Below, in pieces: positions 53,711-61,920 of a stretch of DNA of 64,000 nt (positions are counted from its first letter, which is position 1; each line of letters starts with the position of its first letter). The position numbers and the translations under genes were made by a program. The notes beneath the pieces are model-generated. The model did not search any database and was not told the DNA's origin. It worked only from the letters and a program-made list of their open reading frames with translations. Origin of the DNA: Paenibacillus sp. KS-LC4 (GTDB lineage: Bacteria; Bacillota; Bacilli; Paenibacillales; Paenibacillaceae); contig NZ_CP145905.1 of NCBI RefSeq assembly GCF_036894955.1, positions 2,312,501-2,376,500 of the forward strand. Direction: 5' to 3'.

Positions 53711-54432
53711 TGCGGAAGCTGTTCTTATTCTGGTATGCGGTGGGCCTCATTCTTATGCTGACGATTGGCGTTCCGACGCCGCTGGCCTTCTCGAACGGCT
53801 TGTTTCTCGTCTTTTATGCGATGTATGCGGTTAGCCTGGAGCAAGGCTTGCGCGAGCGGACTCCATTAGGCTGGGGGCGCATCGCATTTGTCGGGCTATC
53901 GACGTTCGGTGTAGAATGGCTGAGCGTGACAACGGGCTGGCCGTTTGGTGAGTACAATTATACGCCGGTGCTCGGTTTTCTGCTTGGCGGCGTGCCGGTA
54001 ACGATCGCTTGCGCATGGGTCGGTGTATTTTTGAACGGCATGCTGCTGTCGAAGGGCGTCAATCGCTGGGCGCGGGCGCTGCAAACCGGGCTGTTTACCG
54101 TTACGCTTGATCTGGTGCTTGATCCGGTAGCTTATGCTAGGGGCTTCTGGCTATGGGAAGAGGACGGTGCCTACTTTGGCATTCCAGCGACGAATTTCAT
54201 CAGCTGGTTTATGATCTCGGCGGCGCTGTCGCTGCTGTTTCCAGTTCGTGAAATTTCGAACGCTGTACGCCGGGAGGCGGCAAGGCTGGGCCAGCTCATG
54301 CTGCTCATGTTCGGTGTGCTTGGCATGAAGGAAGGGCTGTATGTGCCAATGCTCATAGCTGTCGCTGCGGCTGCTGTGCTGGAGGGAGTCGTGATTCGCT
54401 ATCATTACATCGCAAAAAAACAGGTGGTTTGA
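53707..54432 (+). CDS. CruF-like carotenoid biosynthesis membrane protein (DUF422)
   Basis: 241 residues, about seven membrane helices. It shows the DUF422/CruF pattern: TFGVEWLSVTTGWPFGEYNYTPVLG, LDLVLDPVAYARGFWLWEEDGAYFGIPATNFISWF. CruF enzymes add water at the C-1 end of the carotenoid chain to give a 1-hydroxy group. In a staphyloxanthin-type locus this would create a second site for glycosylation. ATG 53707 overlaps the CrtM stop by 4 bases. Function by family; activity in this host is inferred. Confidence 0.8.
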   Translation: MMRKLFLFWYAVGLILMLTIGVPTPLAFSNGLFLVFYAMYAVSLEQGLRERTPLGWGRIAFVGLSTFGVEWLSVTTGWPFGEYNYTPVLGFLLGGVPVTIACAWVGVFLNGMLLSKGVNRWARALQTGLFTVTLDLVLDPVAYARGFWLWEEDGAYFGIPATNFISWFMISAALSLLFPVREISNAVRREAARLGQLMLLMFGVLGMKEGLYVPMLIAVAAAAVLEGVVIRYHYIAKKQVV

Positions 54433-54487
54433 GGCGGTATTTTCCCGCTACAATAAACACTATTTACTAAAACGGCATTTTCATGAA

Positions 54488-55156
54488 GTGTCGATGCGAG
54501 GAAAGCTGGAGCAGGCTCCGCCTGATCGTCCTTTGCTGATCATGATGAACCACAGCAGCTGGTGGGACGGGCTGCTCGTCTACCATATGATTCGGAGCGA
54601 ATCGCAGCGGCAGCATTATATGATGATGGACGAGCGGCAAATGAAGCGCTATGCTTTTTTTCGCCGTATTGGGGCATTCTCGGTCAATAAGGAAAATTTA
54701 CGGGAAACGGCAGCTTCGCTTCGTTATGCAGCTGATCTCATGCGAAGCGGTGGAGCCGTCTGGCTGTTTCCGCAGGGCGATATTTTTCATTTGGAAAGCC
54801 GTCCGCTGCAATTTCAGACGGGGGTCGGCTATTTGCTGGAGCGCTGCCCGGAAGCTGCTGTGCTGCCTGTAAGCTTGTATTATACGATGGGGCTGCATCA
54901 GAAAGCGTCTGCCTCCTTCTCTATTGGCAGCATGATCGAGGCGGACTGGCGCGCTCTGGGACGCAAAGAAGCGACCTTGCTGCTTGAACGCAGACTGGAG
55001 CAGCAGCTCGACGAGCATCGGCTCGCTGTTATTGCGAGTGCAGACGGAAAGCGGGATGGTTCTCGCCTGCTGCTGGCAACCGGGCGCTCGGTTAATGAGA
55101 CGTTCGACCGAATGAAGGGGAGGACGGCGAAATGGAAATCGTTTTTTGGACGATAG
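54488..55156 (+). CDS. PlsC-like acyltransferase of the carotenoid cluster (start uncertain)
   Basis: 222 residues from GTG 54488. The acyltransferase block I is MMNHSSWWDGLLVY (NHxxxxD) and block III-like is WLFPQGDIFHLE. It probably transfers a fatty acyl group to the sugar of the carotenoid. The frame stays open upstream to 54395 and reads sensibly (RWFEAVFSRYNKHYLLKRHF), as expected of the missing N-terminus, yet contains no ATG, GTG or TTG. Candidate ATC or ATT codons at 54401 and 54404 follow GGAGGGAG. The real start may therefore be non-canonical, about 28 residues earlier. It overlaps the next GT2 gene by 25 bases. Confidence 0.8.
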   Translation: MSMRGKLEQAPPDRPLLIMMNHSSWWDGLLVYHMIRSESQRQHYMMMDERQMKRYAFFRRIGAFSVNKENLRETAASLRYAADLMRSGGAVWLFPQGDIFHLESRPLQFQTGVGYLLERCPEAAVLPVSLYYTMGLHQKASASFSIGSMIEADWRALGRKEATLLLERRLEQQLDEHRLAVIASADGKRDGSRLLLATGRSVNETFDRMKGRTAKWKSFFGR

Positions 55157-56328
55157 CAGCCGTTCTGGCGCTGCAGCTGGTGTTCGTGGTTTGGAATTTG
55201 CGCCAGCTGCCGCAGCTCGGCGGCACGGGGGAAGGGCGGCTGTGGCTTGCTGGAGGCGAGGGGGCAGTCGCTGACTTGCCGCCAAGGCTGTCTGTGCTTA
55301 TTCCAGCACGCAACGAAGCGGAGCGAATTGGAGCCTGCGTGCAGGCGGTTTTGGCGGCGGAGCAATCGCCGCTGCTTGAGGTGCTTGTGCTTGATGATCA
55401 GTCTGCCGATGGCACGGCTGATGTGGCGATGCTGGCCGCGCAGGGGGATAGGCGGCTGCGCGTGCTGCGGGGGGCGGACTTGCCAGACGGCTGGCTGGGC
55501 AAGTCGCATGCTTGCCAGCAGCTGGCGCAGGAGGCGCGCGGCGAATGGCTGCTGTTTCTGGACGCCGATGCGACGCTGCGGCCGGGAGCTCTGCATGCCG
55601 CGATGGACACGGCGCTGCGGCAAGGTAAGGGGCTGATAACGGGCTTCCCCCATCAGCAGACCGGATCTTGGCTGGAGCGGCTCATCGTGCCGCTTATGAA
55701 TTTCACAATCGCCTGCCATTTGCCGATTAGGCTGGTGCGTAGTTCTGCTGACGCTAAATTCGTGGCGGCTCATGGCGCTTTTCTGCTGATCCATGCTGAA
55801 AGCTATGCAGCGATTGGCGGACATCACAGCTTCAAATCCGAGCTGCTCGATGATATGGAGATGGCGCGTGCGGTGAAGCGTGCGGACTTGCCCATGACGC
55901 TCGCCGATATAACGGGTCAGGTGAGCATGCGCATGTATACAGATGCAGCGGGCGTGTGGAACGGCTATAAGAAAAATATTTTTGCCGGAACGGGTCGTCA
56001 GACGGGCCTTCTCGCGGCACTGGGTCTATTTTATGCGCTCGTCTATTTGCTGCCGCCTGTTATGTTCATTGCAGCTTTGCTAGCTCATGCCGTTTTTTCG
56101 GCAGGGACGCTGGCAAGCACGCTTGCTCCCTGCCTGCTGCCGGCCGCGGTAGGCTGGCTGCTGGCGATCATTATTAAAGCGGTGATTGATCATCGCGGTC
56201 GTGTGCCAGTGTGGTTTGCTTTATTGCTGCCAGCGGGCATAGTTATGCTTATCGGCATTGCTGCGGCGTCATGGCGCGCAGCGGTGAGCGGAGAAGGGTA
56301 TTTATGGAAGGGCAGGCGGTATCTATGA
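55132..56328 (+). CDS. Second GT2 glycosyltransferase of the carotenoid cluster
   Basis: 398 residues. A first membrane helix (IVFWTIAAVLALQLVFVVWN), then SVLIPARNEAERIGACVQAV, LVLDDQSADGTADVAML, LPDGWLGKSHACQQLAQE and DxD in LFLDADATLR; C-terminal helices from about 290. It is CrtQ-like but distinct from the one at 48077. Placed between the PlsC-like acyltransferase and a CrtI-family gene, it may glycosylate the second chain end. ATG 55132 has GGGGAGG upstream. Confidence 0.85.
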   Translation: MEIVFWTIAAVLALQLVFVVWNLRQLPQLGGTGEGRLWLAGGEGAVADLPPRLSVLIPARNEAERIGACVQAVLAAEQSPLLEVLVLDDQSADGTADVAMLAAQGDRRLRVLRGADLPDGWLGKSHACQQLAQEARGEWLLFLDADATLRPGALHAAMDTALRQGKGLITGFPHQQTGSWLERLIVPLMNFTIACHLPIRLVRSSADAKFVAAHGAFLLIHAESYAAIGGHHSFKSELLDDMEMARAVKRADLPMTLADITGQVSMRMYTDAAGVWNGYKKNIFAGTGRQTGLLAALGLFYALVYLLPPVMFIAALLAHAVFSAGTLASTLAPCLLPAAVGWLLAIIIKAVIDHRGRVPVWFALLLPAGIVMLIGIAAASWRAAVSGEGYLWKGRRYL

Positions 56329-57800
56329 AGCGGGTTGTCATCATTGGGGGCGGCATCGGCGGTTTATCAGCGGCGGCCCGTCTTGCGCATGCAGGCTATG
56401 CGGTCATTGTACTGGAGCAGCAGGACAAAGTGGGAGGCAAGCTCCAGCGTATCCAGCTCGGGGAATATCGCTTTGATCGGGGACCAAGCACCATAACGAT
56501 GACGGAGGCTTTTCGCAAGGTGTTTGCTTCAGTAGGCCGCCGTATCGAGGATTATATTGATTTTTATCGACTGGAGCATGGAACGCGCAACTGCTTTGCA
56601 GATGGATCAGTCGTGGATTTATCCGCTGACCCGGCTGTGATGGAGGAGCAAATTTCCCGCTATAGCCCGCAGGATGCCCGGCGGTATCGGGCTTTTATGG
56701 CCGAAGCGGCGGTGATGTATGGACAGGCGGAGCGTCATTTTATGAACAAAATGATGGTTTCCTGGCAGGATAAGCTGAACCCTGGACTGGCGGCAGCATT
56801 TGTCCGCATTCGCCCGCTGACGAAGCTGTCCGTGCTGCTGCGCCGTTATTTCCATCATCCGAACACACTGGCCTTGTTTGGACGATATGCGACCTATGTC
56901 GGCTCGGCCCCTGATCGGGCGCCAGCCATCTTCGCGATGCTGCCGCATGTGGAGGCGGAGCTTGGCATTTTCGGAGTTCGTGGAGGCACATACAGCATGG
57001 TTGAAGGACTACGACAGCTGGCGGAGGAAATGGGGGCGGAAATACGCACCTCGACACGTGTACAGCGCATTGTTGCCAGTGGCGGCCGAGTAAGCGGGGT
57101 AGAGACGGAAAGCGGTTTTGTGCCAGCTGATCTGGTTCTCGCGAACGGTGATGTGCTGTCCGTATGCCGGGATTTGCTCGAAGAACAGCTGCGGCCCGCG
57201 ATGACAGACCGCAAAATGGCCAGCTACGAGCCATCGCTGTCCGGCTTTGTTACGCTTGCCGGCATTCGCAAACGTTACGATAAGCTGCTGCATCATACCG
57301 TATTTTATCCGCAGCGATATGGGGAAGAATTTGAGGCGATTTTCGAGCGCCGCGTGGCGCCAGCTAATCCCGCGATCTATATATGCTGCTCGGCCTATTC
57401 AGAGCCGGACATGGCGCCGGAAGGCGGCAGCAACCTGTTTATTTTGGCGAATGCTCCTTATACGTCGGACGCTTGGAGCTGGGAGAGAGAGGCGGAGCGT
57501 TATCAGGGACGTCTATTCAAGCAGTTAGCTGTCTATGGCTTGGAGGGTCTCGACCTTAATACGGAGCAGCTTGCTGTTTATACGCCGGAGGATCTGGAGC
57601 GGGATACATCAGCCTTTCGCGGCGCCATCTATGGCATTTCCTCGAATTCAGCGAAGCAGACGTTTATGCGGCCGTCCAATCGTGCGGATTTGCGTGGACT
57701 GTGGTTTGCAGGCGGAACGACCCATCCTGGCGGAGGGACGCCAATGGTTGCCATGTCGGGGCTGCTCACCGCAGAGGCGATGATTCGGCAGCATTCATGA
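56325..57800 (+). CDS. CrtI/CrtD-like carotenoid desaturase 4
   Basis: 491 residues from ATG 56325 (ATGA overlap with the GT2 gene). IIGGGIGGLSAAARLAHAGY, FDRGPSTITMTEAFRKVF, FGRYATYVGSAPDRAPAIFA and FAGGTTHPGGGTPMVAMSGL. It is a fourth, clearly different member of the family in this cluster. With a CruF-like hydratase nearby, a 3,4-desaturase role like CrtD is possible. It ends the operon. Confidence 0.8.
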   Translation: MKRVVIIGGGIGGLSAAARLAHAGYAVIVLEQQDKVGGKLQRIQLGEYRFDRGPSTITMTEAFRKVFASVGRRIEDYIDFYRLEHGTRNCFADGSVVDLSADPAVMEEQISRYSPQDARRYRAFMAEAAVMYGQAERHFMNKMMVSWQDKLNPGLAAAFVRIRPLTKLSVLLRRYFHHPNTLALFGRYATYVGSAPDRAPAIFAMLPHVEAELGIFGVRGGTYSMVEGLRQLAEEMGAEIRTSTRVQRIVASGGRVSGVETESGFVPADLVLANGDVLSVCRDLLEEQLRPAMTDRKMASYEPSLSGFVTLAGIRKRYDKLLHHTVFYPQRYGEEFEAIFERRVAPANPAIYICCSAYSEPDMAPEGGSNLFILANAPYTSDAWSWEREAERYQGRLFKQLAVYGLEGLDLNTEQLAVYTPEDLERDTSAFRGAIYGISSNSAKQTFMRPSNRADLRGLWFAGGTTHPGGGTPMVAMSGLLTAEAMIRQHS

Positions 57801-57827
57801 ATGGTGCTTTATTATGGTACAAAAGAA

Positions 57828-57876
57828 AAGCCGTGCTTAGTTAAGAGCAGTAATGCCCTGAAGCCAAGCGCGGCTT
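57828..57876 (+). terminator. Hairpin after the carotenoid operon
   Basis: AAGCCGTGCTT (57828-57838) pairs with AAGCGCGGCTT (57866-57876) across a long loop, no good T-run. It is the only candidate end of the ten-gene operon before the tRNA genes on the other strand. Confidence 0.45.
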
Positions 57877-57924
57877 AATTCATATAAAGGTTGATGGAGC
57901 ATGTCCGTGAACGGAATAAGGGTT

Positions 57925-57960
57925 GGAAAAAAATAAAAAACCCTTCTAAATTAGAGGGCC
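57925..57960 (-). terminator. Terminator of the tRNA-Thr/tRNA-Pro transcript
   Basis: On the minus strand CCCTCTAA pairs with TTAGAAGGG (one bulge), followed by TTTTTTATTTTTTT. It lies 24 bases after tRNA-Pro. Confidence 0.75.
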
Positions 57961-57983
57961 TGCTTGAAACAACTTATTAAATA

Positions 57984-58057
57984 TCGGGACGACACGATTT
58001 GAACATGCGACCCCCTGGTCCCAAACCAGGTGCTCTACCAAGCTGAGCTACGTCCCG
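57984..58057 (-). tRNA. tRNA-Pro (anticodon TGG)
   Basis: Cloverleaf on the minus strand: acceptor CGGGACG/CGTCCCG, D arm GTAGCTCAGCTTGGTAGAGC, anticodon stem CCTGG/CCAGG with loop TTTGGGA (anticodon TGG), T arm GTTCAAATC with a GCATG/CGTGT-type stem. Discriminator A; the 3' CCA is not encoded. Confidence 0.95.
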
Positions 58058-58064
58058 AAAAAAA

Positions 58065-58140
<76 letters not shown>

Positions 58141-58166
58141 GCGGTTATGTATCGGACACAAGATGT

Positions 58167-58196
58167 ATTATGCCATAGAACGCTAGGAGGATGCAA
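58167..58196 (-). promoter_or_regulatory. Promoter of the tRNA pair
   Basis: On the minus strand TTGCAT, 18 bases, CATAAT with an upstream TG (extended -10). It lies about 27 bases before the 5' end of tRNA-Thr. Confidence 0.6.
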
Positions 58197-58216
58197 GACC
58201 TTTTTTTATTTTTTTC

Positions 58217-58251
58217 GAAAAAAAATTCGGGCAGCAGTCAAATACCCGAAT
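58217..58251 (-). terminator. Terminator downstream of the pentapeptide-repeat gene
   Basis: On the minus strand ATTCGGG pairs with CCCGAAT (58245-58251 and 58225-58231), then eight T residues. The remainder of 58252-58429 shows nothing I can name. Confidence 0.8.
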
Positions 58252-58429
58252 AGAACTGATTTTTAACTTAACTCTTATCTATAAGATTGTTGCTTTGTTT
58301 GAAGGCGGTCCGTTCTTACGGCGATGTATCCCCCATTATTTCAACTTCCTCGGTACGATTTGAGCTTCTTACGAATACTCGCTTATTCGCAGGGTTGCGC
58401 CTGGTTGGTTTGGGATAAGTGCTTATCCT

Positions 58430-58870
58430 TTATTTGTTTCTGATTAAATCCGAAATTAAGATACCGTTTATTTTCAATCCAGTAATGTCACAATCAGTTA
58501 TTTCAACATTTGATAAATCACAATTTTTTAATTGCCCATTAGATAGATTGCAGTTATGAAAACTTACTGGTTTATATCGCCCATCGGGATTATAATTCCC
58601 TTCTCCCTCCATAGGAAGAACCACATTATGAAATTCTGTACCAAATAGATGGACTTTGTCAATAACAGCATGGCTAAAGTTAGCATGCTGAATTTTAATT
58701 CCACTCATATTAACATCATTCAAAGTCATTTCACTCATATTTACGTTATTAATTTTCGTCTTCGCCAAACTGACATTATCAATGTCAAGTTCTTCAGCTC
58801 TAACCTCTTGCCACTTTGACCCTGATATATCCGCCTTTTGCAAATCCAACTGCTCTACCTTTAAGCTCAT
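58430..58870 (-). CDS. Pentapeptide-repeat protein
   Basis: 146 residues built largely of A(D/N)LXX-like pentapeptides forming a right-handed quadrilateral beta-helix: DNVSLAKTKINNVNMSEM, TLNDVNMSGIKIQHANF, NCNLSNGQLKNCDLSNVEIT. Asn is frequent at the turn position. The frame extends to 59119, but ATG 58870 has AAGGAG eight bases upstream and marks where the repeat protein begins. Such proteins can mimic DNA and protect gyrase or simply serve as binding scaffolds; no specific role can be read here. Stand-alone gene with its own terminator. Confidence 0.8.
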   Translation of the reverse strand: MSLKVEQLDLQKADISGSKWQEVRAEELDIDNVSLAKTKINNVNMSEMTLNDVNMSGIKIQHANFSHAVIDKVHLFGTEFHNVVLPMEGEGNYNPDGRYKPVSFHNCNLSNGQLKNCDLSNVEITDCDITGLKINGILISDLIRNK

Positions 58871-59149
58871 TTTCATATCTCCTTCCAGATTATAATTAAG
58901 CTGCTTTTGTTGCTTCGACATTCGACCTGCATTTCCCTTTATTACCCAGTTATCTAATCGCCCGTTATTTTTTATCTTCTTTAGGCTGACTTGAGCGTTC
59001 GCACAGGCGAGAATACTGCTTTTTGGCAAGCATCGAGGTCCATTAAACGTTTCAACATTTTCTTGCTCATCTGTTTGTGTAATCGAAGATGCTTCAGCAA
59101 TGAACGCAAGTAAGATCATTGCTGAATCGAGCTTCGCGAGTATCCTCAG

Positions 59150-59305
59150 CTAAATTGGCAGTATCTTCTCTGGATTCAGGAAGGAGCGGTCTGCATGGCT
59201 TGAAAAAAGCTGCAACTGTTCCGGCTTTGGCAACTCATCAAAATGTTCGTATTGCCTTAACCAATCCATTTCCTTCATTGTCTCATTGAGAACTGATGTT
59301 CTCAT
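59150..59305 (-). CDS. Short ORF, possible small protein or gene fragment
   Basis: 51 codons starting ATG 59305 (or ATG 59278, within the same frame) that read LRQYEHFDELPKPEQLQLFS and end FLNPEKILPI. The amino-acid mix is protein-like and hydrophilic. No clear ribosome site precedes the first ATG; the internal ATG has only weak purine-rich sequence upstream. It could be a remnant of a longer gene. Not recognised. Confidence 0.35.
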   Translation of the reverse strand: MRTSVLNETMKEMDWLRQYEHFDELPKPEQLQLFSSHADRSFLNPEKILPI

Positions 59306-59339
59306 TTATCATAACAGAAAAAAGGTTTAGTAACAATCC

Positions 59340-59558
59340 TTACGAAAAAGAGCCTTTAACTTTAAAATGAACGACTGCGCTGTACAGCATTTTCCCGCGA
59401 TCTGGATGAAACACGGCATGGTGGCTAATTGCATGAACGTGTAGGAGCAGAGCCTTATTGGTTTCGATTTGCTGGTCAATTTGTTTTTCCAGCGTTCGTA
59501 AGTCGAATGCCTCAAAAAACTCGATCTTATCTTCGATTAAATCTAGGCGAAAATCCAT
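59340..59558 (-). CDS. DUF2536 (YrzA-type) small protein
   Basis: 72 residues: MDFRLDLIEDKIEFFEAFDL, EKQIDQQIETNKALLLHVHA, then HPDRGKMLYSAVVHFKVK. This matches the DUF2536 family of Bacillales small proteins (B. subtilis YrzA as I recall it). A perfect AAGGAGG lies six bases before the ATG. Family function is unknown. It is a single gene between the short ORF and the riboswitch-controlled chemoreceptor. Confidence 0.88.
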   Translation of the reverse strand: MDFRLDLIEDKIEFFEAFDLRTLEKQIDQQIETNKALLLHVHAISHHAVFHPDRGKMLYSAVVHFKVKGSFS

Positions 59559-59662
59559 CGTAAACCTCCTTAAATCTCTTTCATGTCTTGTTATGTCTGG
59601 CTATTAAAGCGGTGCTCAACATTAATTTAACGCATCATGTCAGCTTATGACGCTTTTTGTAA

Positions 59663-59691
59663 TTTACAAAAAGGTTTCCCTAAATTATACT
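59663..59691 (+). promoter_or_regulatory. Sigma-A-like promoter of the riboswitch/MCP unit
   Basis: TTTACA (59663-59668), 17 bases, TATACT (59686-59691). Transcription would start near 59698, about 30 bases before the c-di-GMP aptamer. Confidence 0.7.
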
Positions 59692-59726
59692 TTAAAAGTG
59701 GCAAAATAAATAGAAAATTACATACT

Positions 59727-59806
59727 GAAAAAGGCAAACTTATTGAAAAATAAGGGCGCAAAGTTATGGGCCTAAGGTATTGCGCTATGGCTGCCAAACC
59801 ACCGGT
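59727..59806 (+). ncRNA. Cyclic-di-GMP-I (GEMM-I) riboswitch
   Basis: The conserved core of the GEMM-I aptamer is readable: AAAAAGGCAAAC, a short P2 hairpin (CTTATT-GAAA-AATAAG with GAAA loop), GGGCGCAAAG, GGGCCTAAGG, ATTGCGCTATGGCTGCC and a 3' AAACCACCGG. The GAAA tetraloop is present. It is followed by an intrinsic terminator at 59827-59870. AACCACCG (59797-59804) can pair with CGGTGGTT (59844-59851) in the terminator's right arm, giving a mutually exclusive antiterminator. Ligand class is assigned from motif; ON or OFF behaviour is not determined. Confidence 0.88.
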
Positions 59807-59826
59807 GCAGGACTATAGACTGAGTC

Positions 59827-59870
59827 AGCTATTCAACCGGTAACGGTGGTTGAATAGCTTTTATTTTTTT
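59827..59870 (+). terminator. Riboswitch expression-platform terminator
   Basis: AGCTATTCAACC (59827-59838) pairs perfectly with GGTTGAATAGCT (59848-59859), followed by TTTATTTTTTT. Its right arm overlaps the sequence complementary to the aptamer's 3' end. Confidence 0.88.
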
Positions 59871-59901
59871 CAGTGTAATTAGGAGAAATGGAGAGAAAAT
59901 A

Positions 59902-61668
59902 GTGATTACCCGATTGAGAGAGGCAAAGTGGTTAAAATGGACCTCAAAAATTTCTGATTTCTTCAAGAGACAGAAGGTCACAACGAAGCTGCTGTTTATT
60001 ACTTCCTTAATTACGTTGTTTAACGTAGTGGCTGGCGGTTGGATTTTTATGCAAAATGCTTCGGTTAGAAGTGCCGTGAATGCTTCAAATGAGCTTCAGG
60101 AGGCAAAAAAAGAATATCAAGGCGTGTCGGATTCGATGCTGCGAACGCTGCTTTCGATGATTGATGCTGTAGAAAATGGAAGTACTGGCGATGATGGGGT
60201 TAATTTGGCACTTAAGTCAATGCCCGAGCGGGTGGACAAACTGAAGGTGACACTAGCAGCCCTTGATGAGAAATATCCTCACGGAGATAATGGCAACGCC
60301 TATGCGAACCAAGGCAATGTGTTTGGTCTTGCTCTGGAGCAGCTTCGTGCAGAAAACGGCAATTATAGCCAGCTCTCCATTGAAGACCGTTCCGCCAAGG
60401 TTAAACAGCTTGTTAGTACATATACGATTGTTCTAAGCTTTGCTAATGAAACGGTAGAGAAATGGCTTGAAGTGGATTCAATCGCTACACAGGATGCTTT
60501 GAACAAAAGTCTTGCGGCTGCCAATATGATTATTATCATCAATATTGTGCTGCTTGCCGTATTGCCGTTCCTCATGTCCTATTCGTTAAGCCGGAATGTG
60601 AAAAAAGGCATCGTTGGCTTAATGAAGCGAATTGCCTCCTATCAAAATAACGATTTCACCTATGATGGAAAGCTGAATCGTCAAGATGAATTTGGACAAA
60701 TTGACCGTTCGCTGGAGCAAATGGGAAGCGCGCTTCGCGATACGCTTCGTTCGACTATGGATGTCAGTACGGTTGTTCTGCAAGCCTCGCGCAATATGGG
60801 TGATATGATTGTTCGTAATCAGAATGCTTCCGAGCAGGTGAAAGAAGAGATTAGCAACGGCAAGACGATTTTGATGACCCAGTATGATGATGCCACTTCC
60901 ATCTCTGCTGTAACAGAGCAAATATCGGCAAGCTCGCAGCAAATTGCTGCCTCCACCGAATATATTAACCGCGATATGAAAGAAATGAGAGAGTCGTCGC
61001 GCACAGGCTCCACCGATATGAAGGGCGTCGTGCAAATGGTCAATCAGACGGTGCAGCAATTTGCCCGAGTAACCGAATCCTTCGACCGGATTAATGAGCG
61101 TTACAATAATGTAACGAAGTTTTTGGGCGGTATTCAGGATTTGAACACTCAGACGAATTTATTGTCGCTGAATGCTTCGATTGAATCGGCGCGTGCAGGC
61201 GAGCATGGCAGAGGGTTTGCTGTAGTAGCAGAGGAGATTCGCAAGCTGTCGAGCCAGACGGACATCATCTCCAAAGATATTACGAAGGAGCTTAAGCTTA
61301 TTCAGAACGATTTTGCCGACAGCAGCCAGAGCTTGAGCAGCTTCTCAGAAGTGATTGAAACGACGAAGCAGGCGTCGGTGACGGCGAGCGAAATGTTTAA
61401 CGGCCTGGAAAATCAAAGCAGCGCCTTGTCCGAGCAAATGGGCGAAATCTCTGTCGGTATTGATGAAATTACAAAGGGTATTACCGATATTGTTGGTTCT
61501 GTTGACAAGCTTCTGCAAACCTCCTCGGAGGTGAATGGCAAAATGGAGCAGATGAGCGGAATGTCCGAGGATCAATTTGAGGTATCGCTTCAGCTTCAAG
61601 AGCTGGCGGAGAAACTACAGGGCTCTTCCACTAATTTGCGCGAGAAAGCGGCTGTATTCAAGGTGTAA
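59902..61668 (+). CDS. Methyl-accepting chemotaxis protein under c-di-GMP riboswitch
   Basis: 588 residues. Membrane helices at about 33-53 and 203-227 enclose an extracellular four-helix-type sensor of about 150 residues. HAMP follows ([21 protein letters not shown]), then a signalling coiled coil with the conserved tip [21 protein letters not shown] and [18 protein letters not shown]. It passes ligand signals to CheA/CheW. Start is GTG 59902 after GGAGAG. The riboswitch just upstream ties its synthesis to cyclic-di-GMP, linking motility behaviour to the sessile/motile switch. Single gene; ligand unknown. Confidence 0.92.
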   Translation: MITRLREAKWLKWTSKISDFFKRQKVTTKLLFITSLITLFNVVAGGWIFMQNASVRSAVNASNELQEAKKEYQGVSDSMLRTLLSMIDAVENGSTGDDGVNLALKSMPERVDKLKVTLAALDEKYPHGDNGNAYANQGNVFGLALEQLRAENGNYSQLSIEDRSAKVKQLVSTYTIVLSFANETVEKWLEVDSIATQDALNKSLAAANMIIIINIVLLAVLPFLMSYSLSRNVKKGIVGLMKRIASYQNNDFTYDGKLNRQDEFGQIDRSLEQMGSALRDTLRSTMDVSTVVLQASRNMGDMIVRNQNASEQVKEEISNGKTILMTQYDDATSISAVTEQISASSQQIAASTEYINRDMKEMRESSRTGSTDMKGVVQMVNQTVQQFARVTESFDRINERYNNVTKFLGGIQDLNTQTNLLSLNASIESARAGEHGRGFAVVAEEIRKLSSQTDIISKDITKELKLIQNDFADSSQSLSSFSEVIETTKQASVTASEMFNGLENQSSALSEQMGEISVGIDEITKGITDIVGSVDKLLQTSSEVNGKMEQMSGMSEDQFEVSLQLQELAEKLQGSSTNLREKAAVFKV

Positions 61669-61725
61669 GCTCGCTTTCTAATGGGAATAGAAAATGGAAC
61701 AATGCAGATGAATGCTAAAGATGGA

Positions 61726-61789
61726 ATACTAAAGAGAATAGTAAAGAGGGATAGTAAAGAGGAATAGTAAAGAGGAATAGTAAAGAGGA
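61726..61789 (+). repeat. 13-bp tandem repeat ATAGTAAAGAGGA
   Basis: Four units of 13 bp (61738-61789) preceded by one degenerate 12-bp unit. The purine-rich block lies between the MCP stop and its terminator. No coding role. Confidence 0.9.
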
Positions 61790-61793
61790 AATA

Positions 61794-61837
61794 GCTGCTT
61801 TCAGCGCCCGTGGGCGATTGGAGGCAGCCTTTTTTTA
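61794..61837 (+). terminator. Terminator of the MCP gene
   Basis: GCTGC (61794-61798) pairs with GCAGC (near 61824-61828), with an inner GCGCCC/GGGCG stem, followed by CTTTTTTT. Confidence 0.8.
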
Positions 61838-61845
61838 TCCAGCCC

Positions 61846-61889
61846 TTTACAAAAACAGATTACTAGTGTACTATTAAGATATAACACTA
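61846..61889 (+). promoter_or_regulatory. Promoter and operator of the GntR/ABC operon
   Basis: TTTACA (61846-61851), 17 bases, TACTAT (61869-61874). An inverted repeat TAGTGT (61864-61869) / ACACTA (61884-61889) overlaps the -10 box and start point, as expected for autoregulation by the GntR-type repressor encoded next. Confidence 0.65.
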
Positions 61890-61920
61890 ACACGCTAACA
61901 CATTAATACGGAGGTGACTT

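Noticed and set aside
58871..59119. N-terminal extension of the pentapeptide-repeat protein
   Set aside because: No repeat units or signal in it, and a strong ribosome site precedes ATG 58870.
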